Below the pieces are notes generated by a model. It was not told the DNA's origin, searched no databases, and saw nothing but the letters and a program-made list of their open reading frames with translations. Positions 1-5,052 of a stretch of DNA of 5,052 nt are shown here, in pieces. The DNA comes from Calditrichota bacterium. GTDB lineage: Bacteria > Zixibacteria > MSB-5A5 > GN15 > FEB-12. The number at the start of each line of letters is the position of its first letter. The first letter of the stretch is position 1. Both the position numbers and the translations under genes were made by a program. Location: assembly GCA_008501655.1 (NCBI GenBank), contig QQUK01000108.1:1-5052 (forward strand), written 5' to 3'.

Positions 1-87
1 TACCTGTTTTGTTTCGGTTTTAGCCGGATTGAATTGTTCAATCAACCCCGGAACTAATCTGTTTATATTTCCGATAGGTCCGGACAT
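1..87 (-). CDS. fliF: Probable FliF, flagellar MS-ring protein, N-terminal fragment (runs off the left edge)
   Basis: Only the first 29 codons are visible. They start at an ATG at 87-85 and stay open to the window edge. A GAAGG Shine-Dalgarno lies about 7 bases upstream, inside the last codons of the preceding gene, whose TGA stop ends one base before this ATG, so translation is probably coupled. The visible peptide (MSGPIGNINRLVPGLIEQFN and onward) is a short amphipathic cytoplasmic stretch. FliF proteins have such a stretch before their first membrane helix, but it carries no diagnostic motif. The call rests mainly on order: flgB, flgC, (fliE), fliF is a widespread flagellar operon arrangement. 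FliF forms the inner-membrane MS ring on which the rod, C ring and export gate assemble. Another flagellar gene is possible. Confidence 0.6.
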   Translation of the reverse strand, partial: MSGPIGNINRLVPGLIEQFNPAKTETKQV

Positions 88-88
88 A

Positions 89-421
89 TCAAACCTTCAA
101 ATCGATATTTGCACCCAATGAATGGGCTTTGGAAGTTTCCGGTGAATCTGCCCGATAGGAACCGTTAAACCGTTCAACATCTTTAAATTTAGAGAACAAA
201 ATATCCAATGCCTGGCGCTCTTCTGTTGATAAGAACTCAGCATAAGAACCGGAGTTAACTTTGACCGCAACTTTTGACTGTTCCTGCGCATCCTGTGCCG
301 GAATCGTTACTTTTTTGTCAACAACCTTTGAATCTTTCTGTTCATCTGTTTTTAATGTCTGAGCAGTCTGGCGATTTGTCACCTGCTGATACGACTGAAT
401 ACCAATGGGATTAATTTTCAT
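89..421 (-). CDS. Uncharacterised 110-residue protein in the fliE position of the flagellar operon
   Basis: I do not recognise this family. The ATG at 421-419 has a TAAGGAG Shine-Dalgarno 9 bases upstream that includes the TAA stop of flgC, so translation is probably coupled. Residues 1-56 look disordered and are rich in Gln, Lys and Thr. Residues 60-84 (YAEFLSTEERQALDILFSKF and onward) should form one or two amphipathic helices. The tail ends SLGANIDLKV. There is no signal peptide or membrane helix. FliE, the rod-MS ring adaptor, is expected between flgC and fliF and is about 100 residues long. The size and the N-terminal MxINPI-like start fit FliE, but the C-terminal FliE signature (VRNK...AYQEIMRM type) is absent. 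The start MKINPIGIQSYQ and the SGSY segment faintly recall FlgM, the anti-sigma-28 factor, too weakly to name it. A highly divergent FliE or an accessory flagellar protein remain options. That it is a real gene is well supported by its RBS and packing. Confidence 0.75.
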   Translation of the reverse strand: MKINPIGIQSYQQVTNRQTAQTLKTDEQKDSKVVDKKVTIPAQDAQEQSKVAVKVNSGSYAEFLSTEERQALDILFSKFKDVERFNGSYRADSPETSKAHSLGANIDLKV

Positions 422-434
422 CTTTTACCACTCC

Positions 435-929
435 TTATATATCTAAAGCTTTTTCTGCCATACTTTTTGCTGTTGAAATAGCGACAGTATTGGCTTCATA
501 GGCACGGCTTGCAGCCATCATATCGACCATTTCAGTAACTATCTCGACATCCGGATATTTGACATACCCTTCAGCATCTGCATCGGGATGTGACGGGTCA
601 TGGACTAATTTAAAGTTTCCGGATTTATCTTCTACTATTGAACTATCTACATTGGAAAGCTCTGTGGAACCTTTGACTGAACGAAGTTTTCCGGGCATAT
701 GCCCCGAGCTGGTACGTTGGAGTCTGACACCTGCTTTTTTCAATTGAGAACTAAAATTCACTCTTTCAGTATCTTCAGAAACATCAAGCATCTTCCGCTT
801 GTACGGTGTACCATCTTTTGTTTCTGTTGTTTCTGCATTAGCTATATTTTCTGCAACGACATTCATCTTGGATCTCTGTACTGAAAGACCTTTTGATGAA
901 ACTTCAATTGCTGTTAACAGTCCTGCCAT
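435..929 (-). CDS. flgC: FlgC, flagellar proximal rod protein
   Basis: FlgC is one of the proximal rod subunits. It is exported through the flagellar type III apparatus and polymerises in the periplasm between the MS ring and the distal rod FlgG. The N-terminal rod-family helix is clear: residues 22-35 read MNVVAENIANAETT, followed by DGTPYKRK (39-46). The C-terminal signature is also clear: EGYVKYPDV (120-128), then EMVDMMAASRAYEANT and a final helix ending KALDI. At 164 residues it is longer than the roughly 134-150 usual for FlgC. The extra length lies in the middle, about residues 50-110, between the two rod helices. The start at 929 is supported by TAGGAG about 7 bases upstream, which contains the TAG stop of flgB. 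Ten bases separate it from flgB and 13 from the next gene, so all are in one operon. Confidence 0.96.
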   Translation of the reverse strand: MAGLLTAIEVSSKGLSVQRSKMNVVAENIANAETTETKDGTPYKRKMLDVSEDTERVNFSSQLKKAGVRLQRTSSGHMPGKLRSVKGSTELSNVDSSIVEDKSGNFKLVHDPSHPDADAEGYVKYPDVEIVTEMVDMMAASRAYEANTVAISTAKSMAEKALDI

Positions 930-939
930 TTTTCAACTC

Positions 940-1353
940 CTATTTACTTGAGATTACTTTTCGTAACCCCTCAAATTTTCTCTGTAAAAGTGTTGCGCCA
1001 ACATCATACAAAAGTTCGTTCTGGGTCAGATTGGAAATTTCCTGGTCGATATTAACAGAATTGAGTTCGTCTGATTTAACCCGTTCTGCATTTACTTTTG
1101 GAGGTTTCATCTGATGTTGTCCGGTCGGGATATGGTTCTGGTGAGTCGTCACACCAGCAACTCTGTTTCCCGCTTTTGTTAATTTTTTATATTCAGTATG
1201 GAAATCTATATCTTTGGCTTCATACTGCGGGGTTGAAACATTAGCAACATTACCGCTTATGAGCTTATGGCGCAGTGATGCCATATCGAGGTATTTCTTT
1301 TGTTTCGGTATCCCGACTTTATCAAAGATAAATTGTGTAATCTTGTTTTCCAT
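940..1353 (-). CDS. flgB: FlgB, flagellar proximal rod protein
   Basis: FlgB is a proximal rod subunit that acts with FlgC and FliE at the base of the flagellar axis. The 137-residue length is typical. The N-terminal rod motif is seen at residues 28-51 (RHKLISGNVANVSTPQYEAK then DIDF); the usual TPGY is TPQY here. The C-terminal helix region reads VNIDQEISNLTQNELLYDVG and ends in KFEGLRKVISSK, as expected for FlgB. I place the start at 1353: AGGA sits 5 bases upstream, and the family N-terminus begins close to this Met. An in-frame ATG at 1419 would add 22 residues unlike FlgB and would put the sigma-54 promoter (1391-1406) inside the coding region. This is the first gene of its operon, with a predicted untranslated leader of about 27 bases. 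Confidence 0.95.
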   Translation of the reverse strand: MENKITQFIFDKVGIPKQKKYLDMASLRHKLISGNVANVSTPQYEAKDIDFHTEYKKLTKAGNRVAGVTTHQNHIPTGQHQMKPPKVNAERVKSDELNSVNIDQEISNLTQNELLYDVGATLLQRKFEGLRKVISSK

Positions 1354-1390
1354 TTTTATCCTACATATAGTTTTACTCACCCGGCAGTAA

Positions 1391-1406
1391 AGCAAGAGCT
1401 GTGCCA
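1391..1406 (-). promoter_or_regulatory. Sigma-54 (RpoN) -24/-12 promoter of the flgB operon
   Basis: On the minus strand the sequence reads TGGCAC-AGCTC-TTGCT. This matches the sigma-54 consensus (TGGCAC, five bases, TTGCA/T) at essentially every conserved base, including the invariant GG at -24 and GC at -12 with the correct spacing. Transcription would start near 1380, about 27 bases before the flgB ATG. Sigma-54 holoenzyme needs an ATP-hydrolysing activator of the NtrC class to melt DNA; the gene at 3209-4561 encodes one and is the obvious candidate (inference from proximity). Confidence 0.92.
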
Positions 1407-1426
1407 AACAGGTAGCCAACGCTGTA

Positions 1427-1445
1427 TCGCATTGCTATAATGCGA
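1427..1445. promoter_or_regulatory. Inverted repeat upstream of the sigma-54 promoter; candidate activator site
   Basis: A perfect 7-bp inverted repeat, TCGCATT-N5-AATGCGA, is centred at 1436, about 56 bases upstream of the predicted start site and 21 bases from the -24 element. The geometry (7-bp arms, 5-base centre) resembles the dyad sites bound by Fis-type HTH dimers such as NtrC. It is not followed by a T-run on either strand, so it is not an intrinsic terminator. I noticed only one copy. Which protein binds it, if any, is inference. Confidence 0.5.
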
Positions 1446-1454
1446 CTTAGCCTG

Positions 1455-1466
1455 TTACAAGAATTT
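1455..1466 (+). repeat. Short intergenic repeat TTACAAGAATTT, copy upstream of flgB
   Basis: This 12-bp sequence recurs exactly, on the opposite strand, in the motA leader at 3065-3076, and its inner 9 bases recur at 3142-3150. Here it is centred about 80 bases upstream of the predicted flgB start site, a distance where enhancer sites of sigma-54 activators are often found. It may be a regulatory site or a coincidence of AT-rich sequence. Confidence 0.35.
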
Positions 1467-1525
1467 CTCTTTTCGGGGTATATTATATGATTCGGGAATT
1501 ATTTTCCGGCATGGCTGTGAAGAAT

Positions 1526-2278
1526 TTACCGGGTATCGGCATATTGGTACATTTGGGATGACGGCTCTTTTAAAGAAAGGTCCATTGTCAGGATTACAAT
1601 ATCAACTCTGCGGTTTTTAGCCCTGTTTTCAATTGTATTGTTAGGACGAATCGGTCTGAACTCACCGTAGCCTAATGCGGAAAGTTTATCCGGCGGATAG
1701 CTGTAATTATCAATAAAATATCTGACTACTGATGTCGCCCGTGCTGTTGAAAGCTCCCAGTTTGACGGATAAACTAACGATTTAATCTTTCTATCATCTG
1801 TATGCCCTTCGACCCGGATATGATTAGGGCGGTCTGCTATGCCGTCGTAAACGATATCTAAGATTTCCGTCGTCTTTGACAGGAGGTCAGCTGAACCTTC
1901 GTTAAACAGCGCAGATTCCATGATATGTACAACAAGACCGCGTTCGGTAATCTCTGTCTGAACTTCTTCGTTTTTGCCGAGAGTTTTGAATTTTTCATTT
2001 ATTTTTTTCTGAATAACATTCAGATCGCCCAAGCGTAGTATTCCTTGACCCCGATTAGCAACCGACTCACCATTTTTGTTTATGATAGATTTACCATTTT
2101 TCAATACCCCGTGTAATGCTTCCGACATCTCCCCGAATTTTTTGGCATCGACCCGGGACATCGAATACATCACTATAAAAAAAGCCAACAAGAGCGTTAT
2201 CAAGTCGGCATAAGTGAGCAACCAGCGCTCCAGATTTTCGTTTGTATTCCGCTGTTTTCTTTTTTTACTTCTGCGCAT
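1526..2278 (-). CDS. motB: MotB, flagellar stator protein with peptidoglycan-binding OmpA domain
   Basis: MotB pairs with MotA to form the ion-conducting stator and anchors it to the cell wall. Residues are numbered from the upstream ATG at 2281. A basic cytoplasmic N-terminus (residues 3-11) precedes one membrane helix, about 20-42. The helix holds TYADLITLLLAFFIVMYSMS, in which Asp26 matches the essential ion-binding aspartate. A linker or plug region follows. The C-terminal OmpA/MotB domain shows SALFNEGSADL (123-133), EGHTDD (158-163), NWELSTARA (174-182) and RAKNRRVD (220-227). The YAD context is that of proton-type MotB more than the FAD/FSD of sodium-type PomB/MotS, a weak hint that protons are used. 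Two ATGs stand in tandem. AGGAG lies only 2 bases from the first but 5 from the second, so I prefer the second (2278); starting at 2281 adds one Met. The gene overlaps the end of motA, as expected for coupled stator genes. Confidence 0.96.
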   Translation of the reverse strand: MRRSKKRKQRNTNENLERWLLTYADLITLLLAFFIVMYSMSRVDAKKFGEMSEALHGVLKNGKSIINKNGESVANRGQGILRLGDLNVIQKKINEKFKTLGKNEEVQTEITERGLVVHIMESALFNEGSADLLSKTTEILDIVYDGIADRPNHIRVEGHTDDRKIKSLVYPSNWELSTARATSVVRYFIDNYSYPPDKLSALGYGEFRPIRPNNTIENRAKNRRVDIVILTMDLSLKEPSSQMYQYADTR

Positions 2279-3048
2279 CATTGCTCCTGGTTATTTCTGA
2301 AAACTGGCGGTACAAATGACAATAATCGGGTTCTGATCGATCTTGGATTTTCCCCTGATTGAATAGCTAATATCCCTTCCATAATCAACTCATAATGAGC
2401 GATCTCTTCTTCATGGCGCATACGGAGTTTATCCGATACCGGGAGAAAAAACAGGTTGGCGAGACCAACCCCCCATAAGGTTGCTATAAATGCACCGGCT
2501 ATTGATGTTGCCATCTTTGATGCATCATCGGTTGAGCCCAGTGTATGAATCAATCCAAGTACGGTTCCGAGGATTCCCATCGTCGGCGAAAATCCACCGG
2601 CTTTCTGGAAAAATATGATTCCGTATTTATGGCGTTCTTCCAGATAGGCAATTTCATTTTCCAGGATATCACGAAGCGTTGTGACTTCGGTTCCATCAAC
2701 GACAAGTTTGATTGCCTGTTTAAAATAGTTATCTCTGATTGCCGGCAGGAATTTTTCCAACCCAAGGATACCTTCACGACGTGCTGTCTCGGCAAGTTTG
2801 ACCAATTTTTCGATAGTAGCTGGTGCGTTATAATTTACTTTACCAAAAAATGCTAATCTTAAAAATGTTGGAATTTTATAAACAGTCTGAATAGATGTTG
2901 TTATAACCGAAGCACCAAGAGTACCGCCTATGACAATCAATAATGGTGCAGCCAGAAAGATAGAATCCATCTTTCCGCCTTCCAGAGCGTATGCTCCGGT
3001 GATTGCGCCGATTGCGGTAATCAATCCAATTATTGTAGCAAAATCCAT
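2278..3048 (-). CDS. motA: MotA, flagellar stator ion-channel subunit
   Basis: MotA is the four-helix inner-membrane subunit whose cytoplasmic loop pushes on FliG to generate torque. The 256-residue length is typical of the MotA/MotP family. Helices 1 and 2 lie at about residues 1-21 and 29-52. The large cytoplasmic loop contains AETARREGILGLEKF (86-100), whose Arg90/Arg91 and Glu98 correspond to the charged FliG-contacting residues Arg90 and Glu98 of E. coli MotA. Helix 3 holds the signature FSPTMGILGTVLGLI (153-167) with the conserved Pro155. Helix 4 holds IAGAFIATLWGVGLANLFFL (183-202), followed by PVSDKLR and then LIMEGILAIQSGENPRSIRT near the C-terminus. The start ATG at 3048 has only a modest GGA 7 bases upstream. 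The gene follows a terminator and a sigma-28-type promoter and overlaps motB, so motAB is probably its own transcription unit. Confidence 0.97.
   Translation of the reverse strand: MDFATIIGLITAIGAITGAYALEGGKMDSIFLAAPLLIVIGGTLGASVITTSIQTVYKIPTFLRLAFFGKVNYNAPATIEKLVKLAETARREGILGLEKFLPAIRDNYFKQAIKLVVDGTEVTTLRDILENEIAYLEERHKYGIIFFQKAGGFSPTMGILGTVLGLIHTLGSTDDASKMATSIAGAFIATLWGVGLANLFFLPVSDKLRMRHEEEIAHYELIMEGILAIQSGENPRSIRTRLLSFVPPVFRNNQEQ
2284..2288 (-). promoter_or_regulatory. Ribosome binding site that decides between tandem motB start codons
   Basis: AGGAG lies inside the last codons of motA. The minus strand reads AGGAG-CA-ATG-ATG. Spacing is 2 bases to the first ATG (too short) and 5 bases to the second (near optimal). 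The second ATG shares its A with the motA TGA stop. Confidence 0.7.
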
Positions 3049-3064
3049 TATCTGTCCGTCTTAA

Positions 3065-3076
3065 AAATTCTTGTAA
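3065..3076 (-). repeat. Short intergenic repeat TTACAAGAATTT, copy in the motA leader
   Basis: This is an exact 12-bp copy of the element at 1455-1466, in the opposite orientation relative to the genes. It lies between the predicted sigma-28 start site and the motA start codon, just upstream of the ribosome binding site. Its function is unknown. Confidence 0.35.
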
Positions 3077-3078
3077 TT

Positions 3079-3093
3079 GGCTGTAAATCAGCC
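3079..3093 (-). other. Small hairpin in the motA 5' leader
   Basis: The minus strand reads GGCTG-ATTTA-CAGCC, a perfect 5-bp stem with a 5-base loop. It falls in the predicted roughly 70-base leader of motAB mRNA, about 30 bases before the start codon. It has no T-run, so it is not a terminator. A stem this short could be fortuitous, an RNA-stability element, or a weak protein-binding dyad. Confidence 0.3.
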
Positions 3094-3123
3094 TGATATA
3101 TCTATTTATTCTCTTTTCAACTA

Positions 3124-3150
3124 TTATCGGCAGAAATAAAGATTCTTGTA
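3124..3150 (-). promoter_or_regulatory. Sigma-28 (FliA-type) promoter of motAB
   Basis: The minus strand carries GCCGATAA at 3131-3124, an exact match to the sigma-28 -10 consensus. Exactly 15 bases upstream is TACA (3150-3147), one mismatch from the consensus TAAA. Transcription would start near 3116, leaving a leader of about 70 bases. The -35 lies immediately after the T-tract of the upstream terminator, which supports an independent start for motAB. Sigma-28 transcribing stator genes late in flagellar assembly is well established in other bacteria. Confidence 0.78.
3142..3150 (-). repeat. Partial third copy of the intergenic repeat, overlapping the motA -35
   Basis: TACAAGAAT on the minus strand matches 9 bases of the 12-bp repeat found at 1455-1466 and 3065-3076. 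It covers the TACA read here as the sigma-28 -35 element, so it may be only part of the promoter, or a site that overlaps it. Confidence 0.25.
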
Positions 3151-3151
3151 T

Positions 3152-3185
3152 AAAAAAAAGGCAATTTACCGAAGCAAATTGCCTT
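3152..3185 (-). terminator. Rho-independent terminator after the two-component operon
   Basis: On the minus strand a perfect 10-bp stem (AAGGCAATTT pairing with AAATTGCCTT; arms at 3185-3176 and 3167-3158) encloses GCTTCGGT. That loop folds further as a G-U and a C-G pair closing a UUCG tetraloop, which is exceptionally stable. Eight T residues (3159-3152) end the signal, two of them paired in the stem. It lies 24 bases beyond the stop codon of the response regulator and separates that unit from motAB. Confidence 0.95.
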
Positions 3186-3208
3186 AAATATTGGATATTT
3201 TCTATATA

Positions 3209-4561
3209 TCAGTCGACTTCACTCAAATTATATTCTGCTAATTTATTTCTGATTGTACGGGTTGTAATCCCCAAAGCATCAGCAGCTTTAGTCTTATTTC
3301 CGTTAAACTTCTCTAAAGTCTTAAGAATCAAGAACTTATTACCTTCTTCGAGCTTCATTGGAATTTTCAGACCGGGAGCCCCGTCGGCAACCTGACCGAT
3401 TGAAAGCTCTACCGGGAAATCATCCTCTGAGAGTGTATCCGTTTTTGAGGTTACGACTGCCCGTTCAATTAAATTCTCAAGTTCCCGGACATTACCAGGC
3501 CAGTGATATTTCATGAACAGATTCATGGCGGTTAATTCCATACCTTTAATCTGTTTGCCGTTTTCTTTGTTGAATTTTTCTATAAAGTGTTCAACCAGAA
3601 GCGGGATATCTTCTTTCCTTTCGCTTAACTGGCAGAGATGGATCGGGATGACGTTCAAACGGTAAAAGAGATCTTCGCGGAAATGTCCTTTGGCAATATA
3701 CTCTTTTAAATTTCTATTTGATGTAGCAATAATCCGGACATCGATAGAAATAGTATTGGATGAACCGACTCTTTCAAATTCCCGTTCCTGCAGAACTCTT
3801 AACAGTTTTGATTGCAGATTTAACGGCATTTCTGAAATTTCATCAAGCAAAAGGGTCCCGCCGTCGGCAAGTTCAAATCGTCCGCGGTTGGTTTTTTTGG
3901 CATCGGTAAAGGCACCTTTTTCATAGCCGAAGAGTTCGGCTTCTACAAGATTTTCCGGAAGAGCCGCACAGTTTAATTTGATGAATGGCTTGTCACGTCT
4001 GTCTGACGCGTAATGGATTGCTCTTGCGACCATCTCCTTACCGGAACCTGAGGAGCCGGTTATCATTACAGTTGAACGTGCTGATGCTACTGATTGAATC
4101 AGGTCAAAAACTTCTTTCATCTCCTTAGATTTTCCGATAATATTCTGGAATTTATCGGAAAGATCCTGCCGCATTGTTTCATTCTCCTGCTTCAAATTGA
4201 GCATTTCGGTAATTCGGTTCATAATATGCTCTAATGTCTCCGGGAGAACCGGTTTCAGCAGAAAATCGTATGCGCCGAGTTTAATCGCCTGCACCGCTGT
4301 CTCAACGGTTCCGTATGCGGTCATCAGAACAAATACAGTATTTTTGTTTATATTCTTAACATGCTTTAATAACTGCACACCGTCCATTTCATTCATTTTC
4401 AAATCGGAGACAACGATATCGAATTCTTTTTCTTTAAAAAGTACTAAAGCATCCTCACCTGAGAGTACTGACTGAACCTGATACCCTGCTCTCTTTAAGG
4501 TCTCGACAAGATACTCATTTACTAATTTGTCATCATCAACAACTAACACAGAATATTTCAT
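3209..4561 (-). CDS. NtrC-family sigma-54-dependent response regulator, probable flagellar regulator
   Basis: This 450-residue cytoplasmic activator has three complete domains. The receiver (about 1-120) has acidic residues Asp9-Asp11, phosphoacceptor Asp53, Thr81 and Lys103. The AAA+ domain (about 140-370) has Walker A GSSGSGKE (169-176), the sigma-54 contact loop GAFTDA (216-221; the family norm is GAFTGA), Walker B LLLDE (237-241), FREDLFYRLNV (294-304) with the arginine-finger region, and WPGNVREL (354-361). A Fis-type HTH follows (about 404-450, NGNKTKAADALGITTRTIRN). Phosphorylation by the adjacent kinase should drive oligomerisation and ATP-dependent opening of sigma-54 promoters. The start at 4561 has GGGAG about 9 bases upstream and lies 4 bases after the kinase stop. 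The sigma-54 promoter of flgB in the same window suggests a role like FlgR or FleR. That target is inferred, so I give no gene symbol; a general AtoC/ZraR-like regulator that happens to sit here is possible. Confidence 0.95.
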   Translation of the reverse strand: MKYSVLVVDDDKLVNEYLVETLKRAGYQVQSVLSGEDALVLFKEKEFDIVVSDLKMNEMDGVQLLKHVKNINKNTVFVLMTAYGTVETAVQAIKLGAYDFLLKPVLPETLEHIMNRITEMLNLKQENETMRQDLSDKFQNIIGKSKEMKEVFDLIQSVASARSTVMITGSSGSGKEMVARAIHYASDRRDKPFIKLNCAALPENLVEAELFGYEKGAFTDAKKTNRGRFELADGGTLLLDEISEMPLNLQSKLLRVLQEREFERVGSSNTISIDVRIIATSNRNLKEYIAKGHFREDLFYRLNVIPIHLCQLSERKEDIPLLVEHFIEKFNKENGKQIKGMELTAMNLFMKYHWPGNVRELENLIERAVVTSKTDTLSEDDFPVELSIGQVADGAPGLKIPMKLEEGNKFLILKTLEKFNGNKTKAADALGITTRTIRNKLAEYNLSEVD

Positions 4562-4565
4562 AATT

Positions 4566-5052
4566 CTACACTCCCTGCTTTTCTATAATGCGAGTAGCCA
4601 ATAGCATTGTGAAAACAGCCCCACTTCCTTTGGAGTTATTTTCAACAATCAGGTCGCCTCCATGGGTTTTAACTATTTTCCAGGCTACTGCTAAGCCTAA
4701 ACCATTTCCATTTGATTTTGTTGTAAAAAACGGTGAGAAAATCTTATCCATATATTCTTTTTTAATTCCCTTCCCACTGTCCTTTACTTTTGTTATAACT
4801 ACAGTTTCATCAACCCCTAACAAAAGTTTGTCTGAATAGAGCTGATGAGCTTTCTGTTTTGACATTTTTTCTATTTCGATTGAAATAGTCCCTTTGTAAT
4901 CGAATGCTTCTACACCGTTTTTGAACAGATTGAAAAATATCTGCCTGAATAGCATTTTGTCTATATGTACGACGACATCATCAGAGGATGTACTTTGAAT
5001 ATTCGACAAATCAAACTTTACATTTTTCATCTGATCTCTGTTATCCGACTTA
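4566..5052 (-). CDS. Sensor histidine kinase, C-terminal ATP-binding domain (runs off the right edge)
   Basis: The reading frame is open to the window edge; the seven codons before the Met at 5030 (K-S-D-N-R-D-Q) are in frame and uninterrupted, so that Met is internal. The visible 161 residues are an HATPase_c domain. The N box is NLFKNGVEA (about 4931-4905; Gly where Ala is usual after the key Asn). The G1 box is DSGKGI (4781-4764), the F box IFSPFFTTK (about 4742-4716) and the G2 box GNGLGLAVA (from 4709). The dimerisation helix with the phosphorylated His and any sensor domain lie outside the window, so the signal sensed and whether the protein is soluble cannot be read. It is the presumed partner of the response regulator 4 bases downstream. 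If the pair controls flagella it would be the FlgS/FleS counterpart, which is inference. Confidence 0.93.
   Translation of the reverse strand, partial: KSDNRDQMKNVKFDLSNIQSTSSDDVVVHIDKMLFRQIFFNLFKNGVEAFDYKGTISIEIEKMSKQKAHQLYSDKLLLGVDETVVITKVKDSGKGIKKEYMDKIFSPFFTTKSNGNGLGLAVAWKIVKTHGGDLIVENNSKGSGAVFTMLLATRIIEKQGV

Noticed and set aside
97..291. 64-codon minus-strand frame inside the 110-residue gene
   Set aside because: It is out of frame with a gene that has a good ribosome binding site and tight operon spacing.
559..1114. Three overlapping plus-strand open frames antisense to flgC and flgB (559-747, 699-884, 893-1114)
   Set aside because: They lie opposite clearly conserved flagellar genes and their products show no recognisable motif.
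1354..1419. Upstream in-frame ATG at 1419 for flgB, giving 22 extra residues
   Set aside because: The extension does not resemble FlgB, would contain the sigma-54 promoter, and the ATG at 1353 has a proper AGGA ribosome binding site.
1491..1511. Imperfect inverted repeat (CGGGAA/TTCCGG) just after motB as a possible terminator
   Set aside because: The stem is about 6 bp with a mismatch and no T-run follows on the minus strand.
2545..2856. Plus-strand 103-codon open frame antisense to motA, and an overlapping minus-strand frame at 2550-2795
   Set aside because: Both are shadows of the unambiguous motA reading frame, with no domain features of their own.
4152..4160. CCGATAA-like sequences inside the response regulator resembling sigma-28 -10 elements
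   Set aside because: They are internal to coding sequence, lack a positioned -35 and have no downstream gene start.
3690..4839. Plus-strand open frames at 3690-3926, 4197-4475 and 4588-4839
   Set aside because: They are antisense to the response regulator and kinase, whose motifs are intact in the minus-strand frames.

Overview
The window carries flagellar and motility genes, all on the minus strand, so the genes read from the right edge to the left. Base composition is moderately AT-rich (about 40% GC by eye). The gene set points to a flagellated bacterium that controls flagellar genes with both sigma-54 and sigma-28. The sequence alone does not fix the phylum, and I do not assign one.

Region by region, in the direction of transcription. 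(1) 5052-3209: the C-terminal ATP-binding half of a sensor histidine kinase, cut by the window edge, then 4 bases later a complete NtrC-family sigma-54 activator (receiver, AAA+ and Fis-type HTH domains). A strong intrinsic terminator at 3152-3185 ends this unit. (2) 3150-1526: motA and motB, the stator genes, which overlap. A sigma-28-type promoter (TACA-N15-GCCGATAA) lies directly after the terminator. (3) 1525-1354: a 172-base intergenic region with no visible intrinsic terminator. It holds a near-consensus -24/-12 sigma-54 promoter (TGGCAC-N5-TTGCT) and, just upstream, a perfect 7-bp inverted repeat. (4) 1353-1: flgB and flgC (rod proteins), an unrecognised 110-residue gene where fliE is usually found, and the first 29 codons of what is probably fliF (MS-ring). 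These four are tightly packed and probably translationally coupled.

The layout suggests a transcriptional cascade. The two-component system would activate sigma-54, sigma-54 would start the early rod/basal-body operon at flgB, and sigma-28 would later express the stators. The regulator-to-promoter link is inferred from adjacency and from the promoter type. It is not shown directly.

Points worth a second look: the non-FliE protein in the fliE slot; a GAFTDA variant of the GAFTGA loop in the activator; a 12-bp element shared in opposite orientation by the two flagellar intergenic regions; and the candidate activator palindrome. I see no mobile element, CRISPR array, tRNA or rRNA, and no clearly new multi-gene system.
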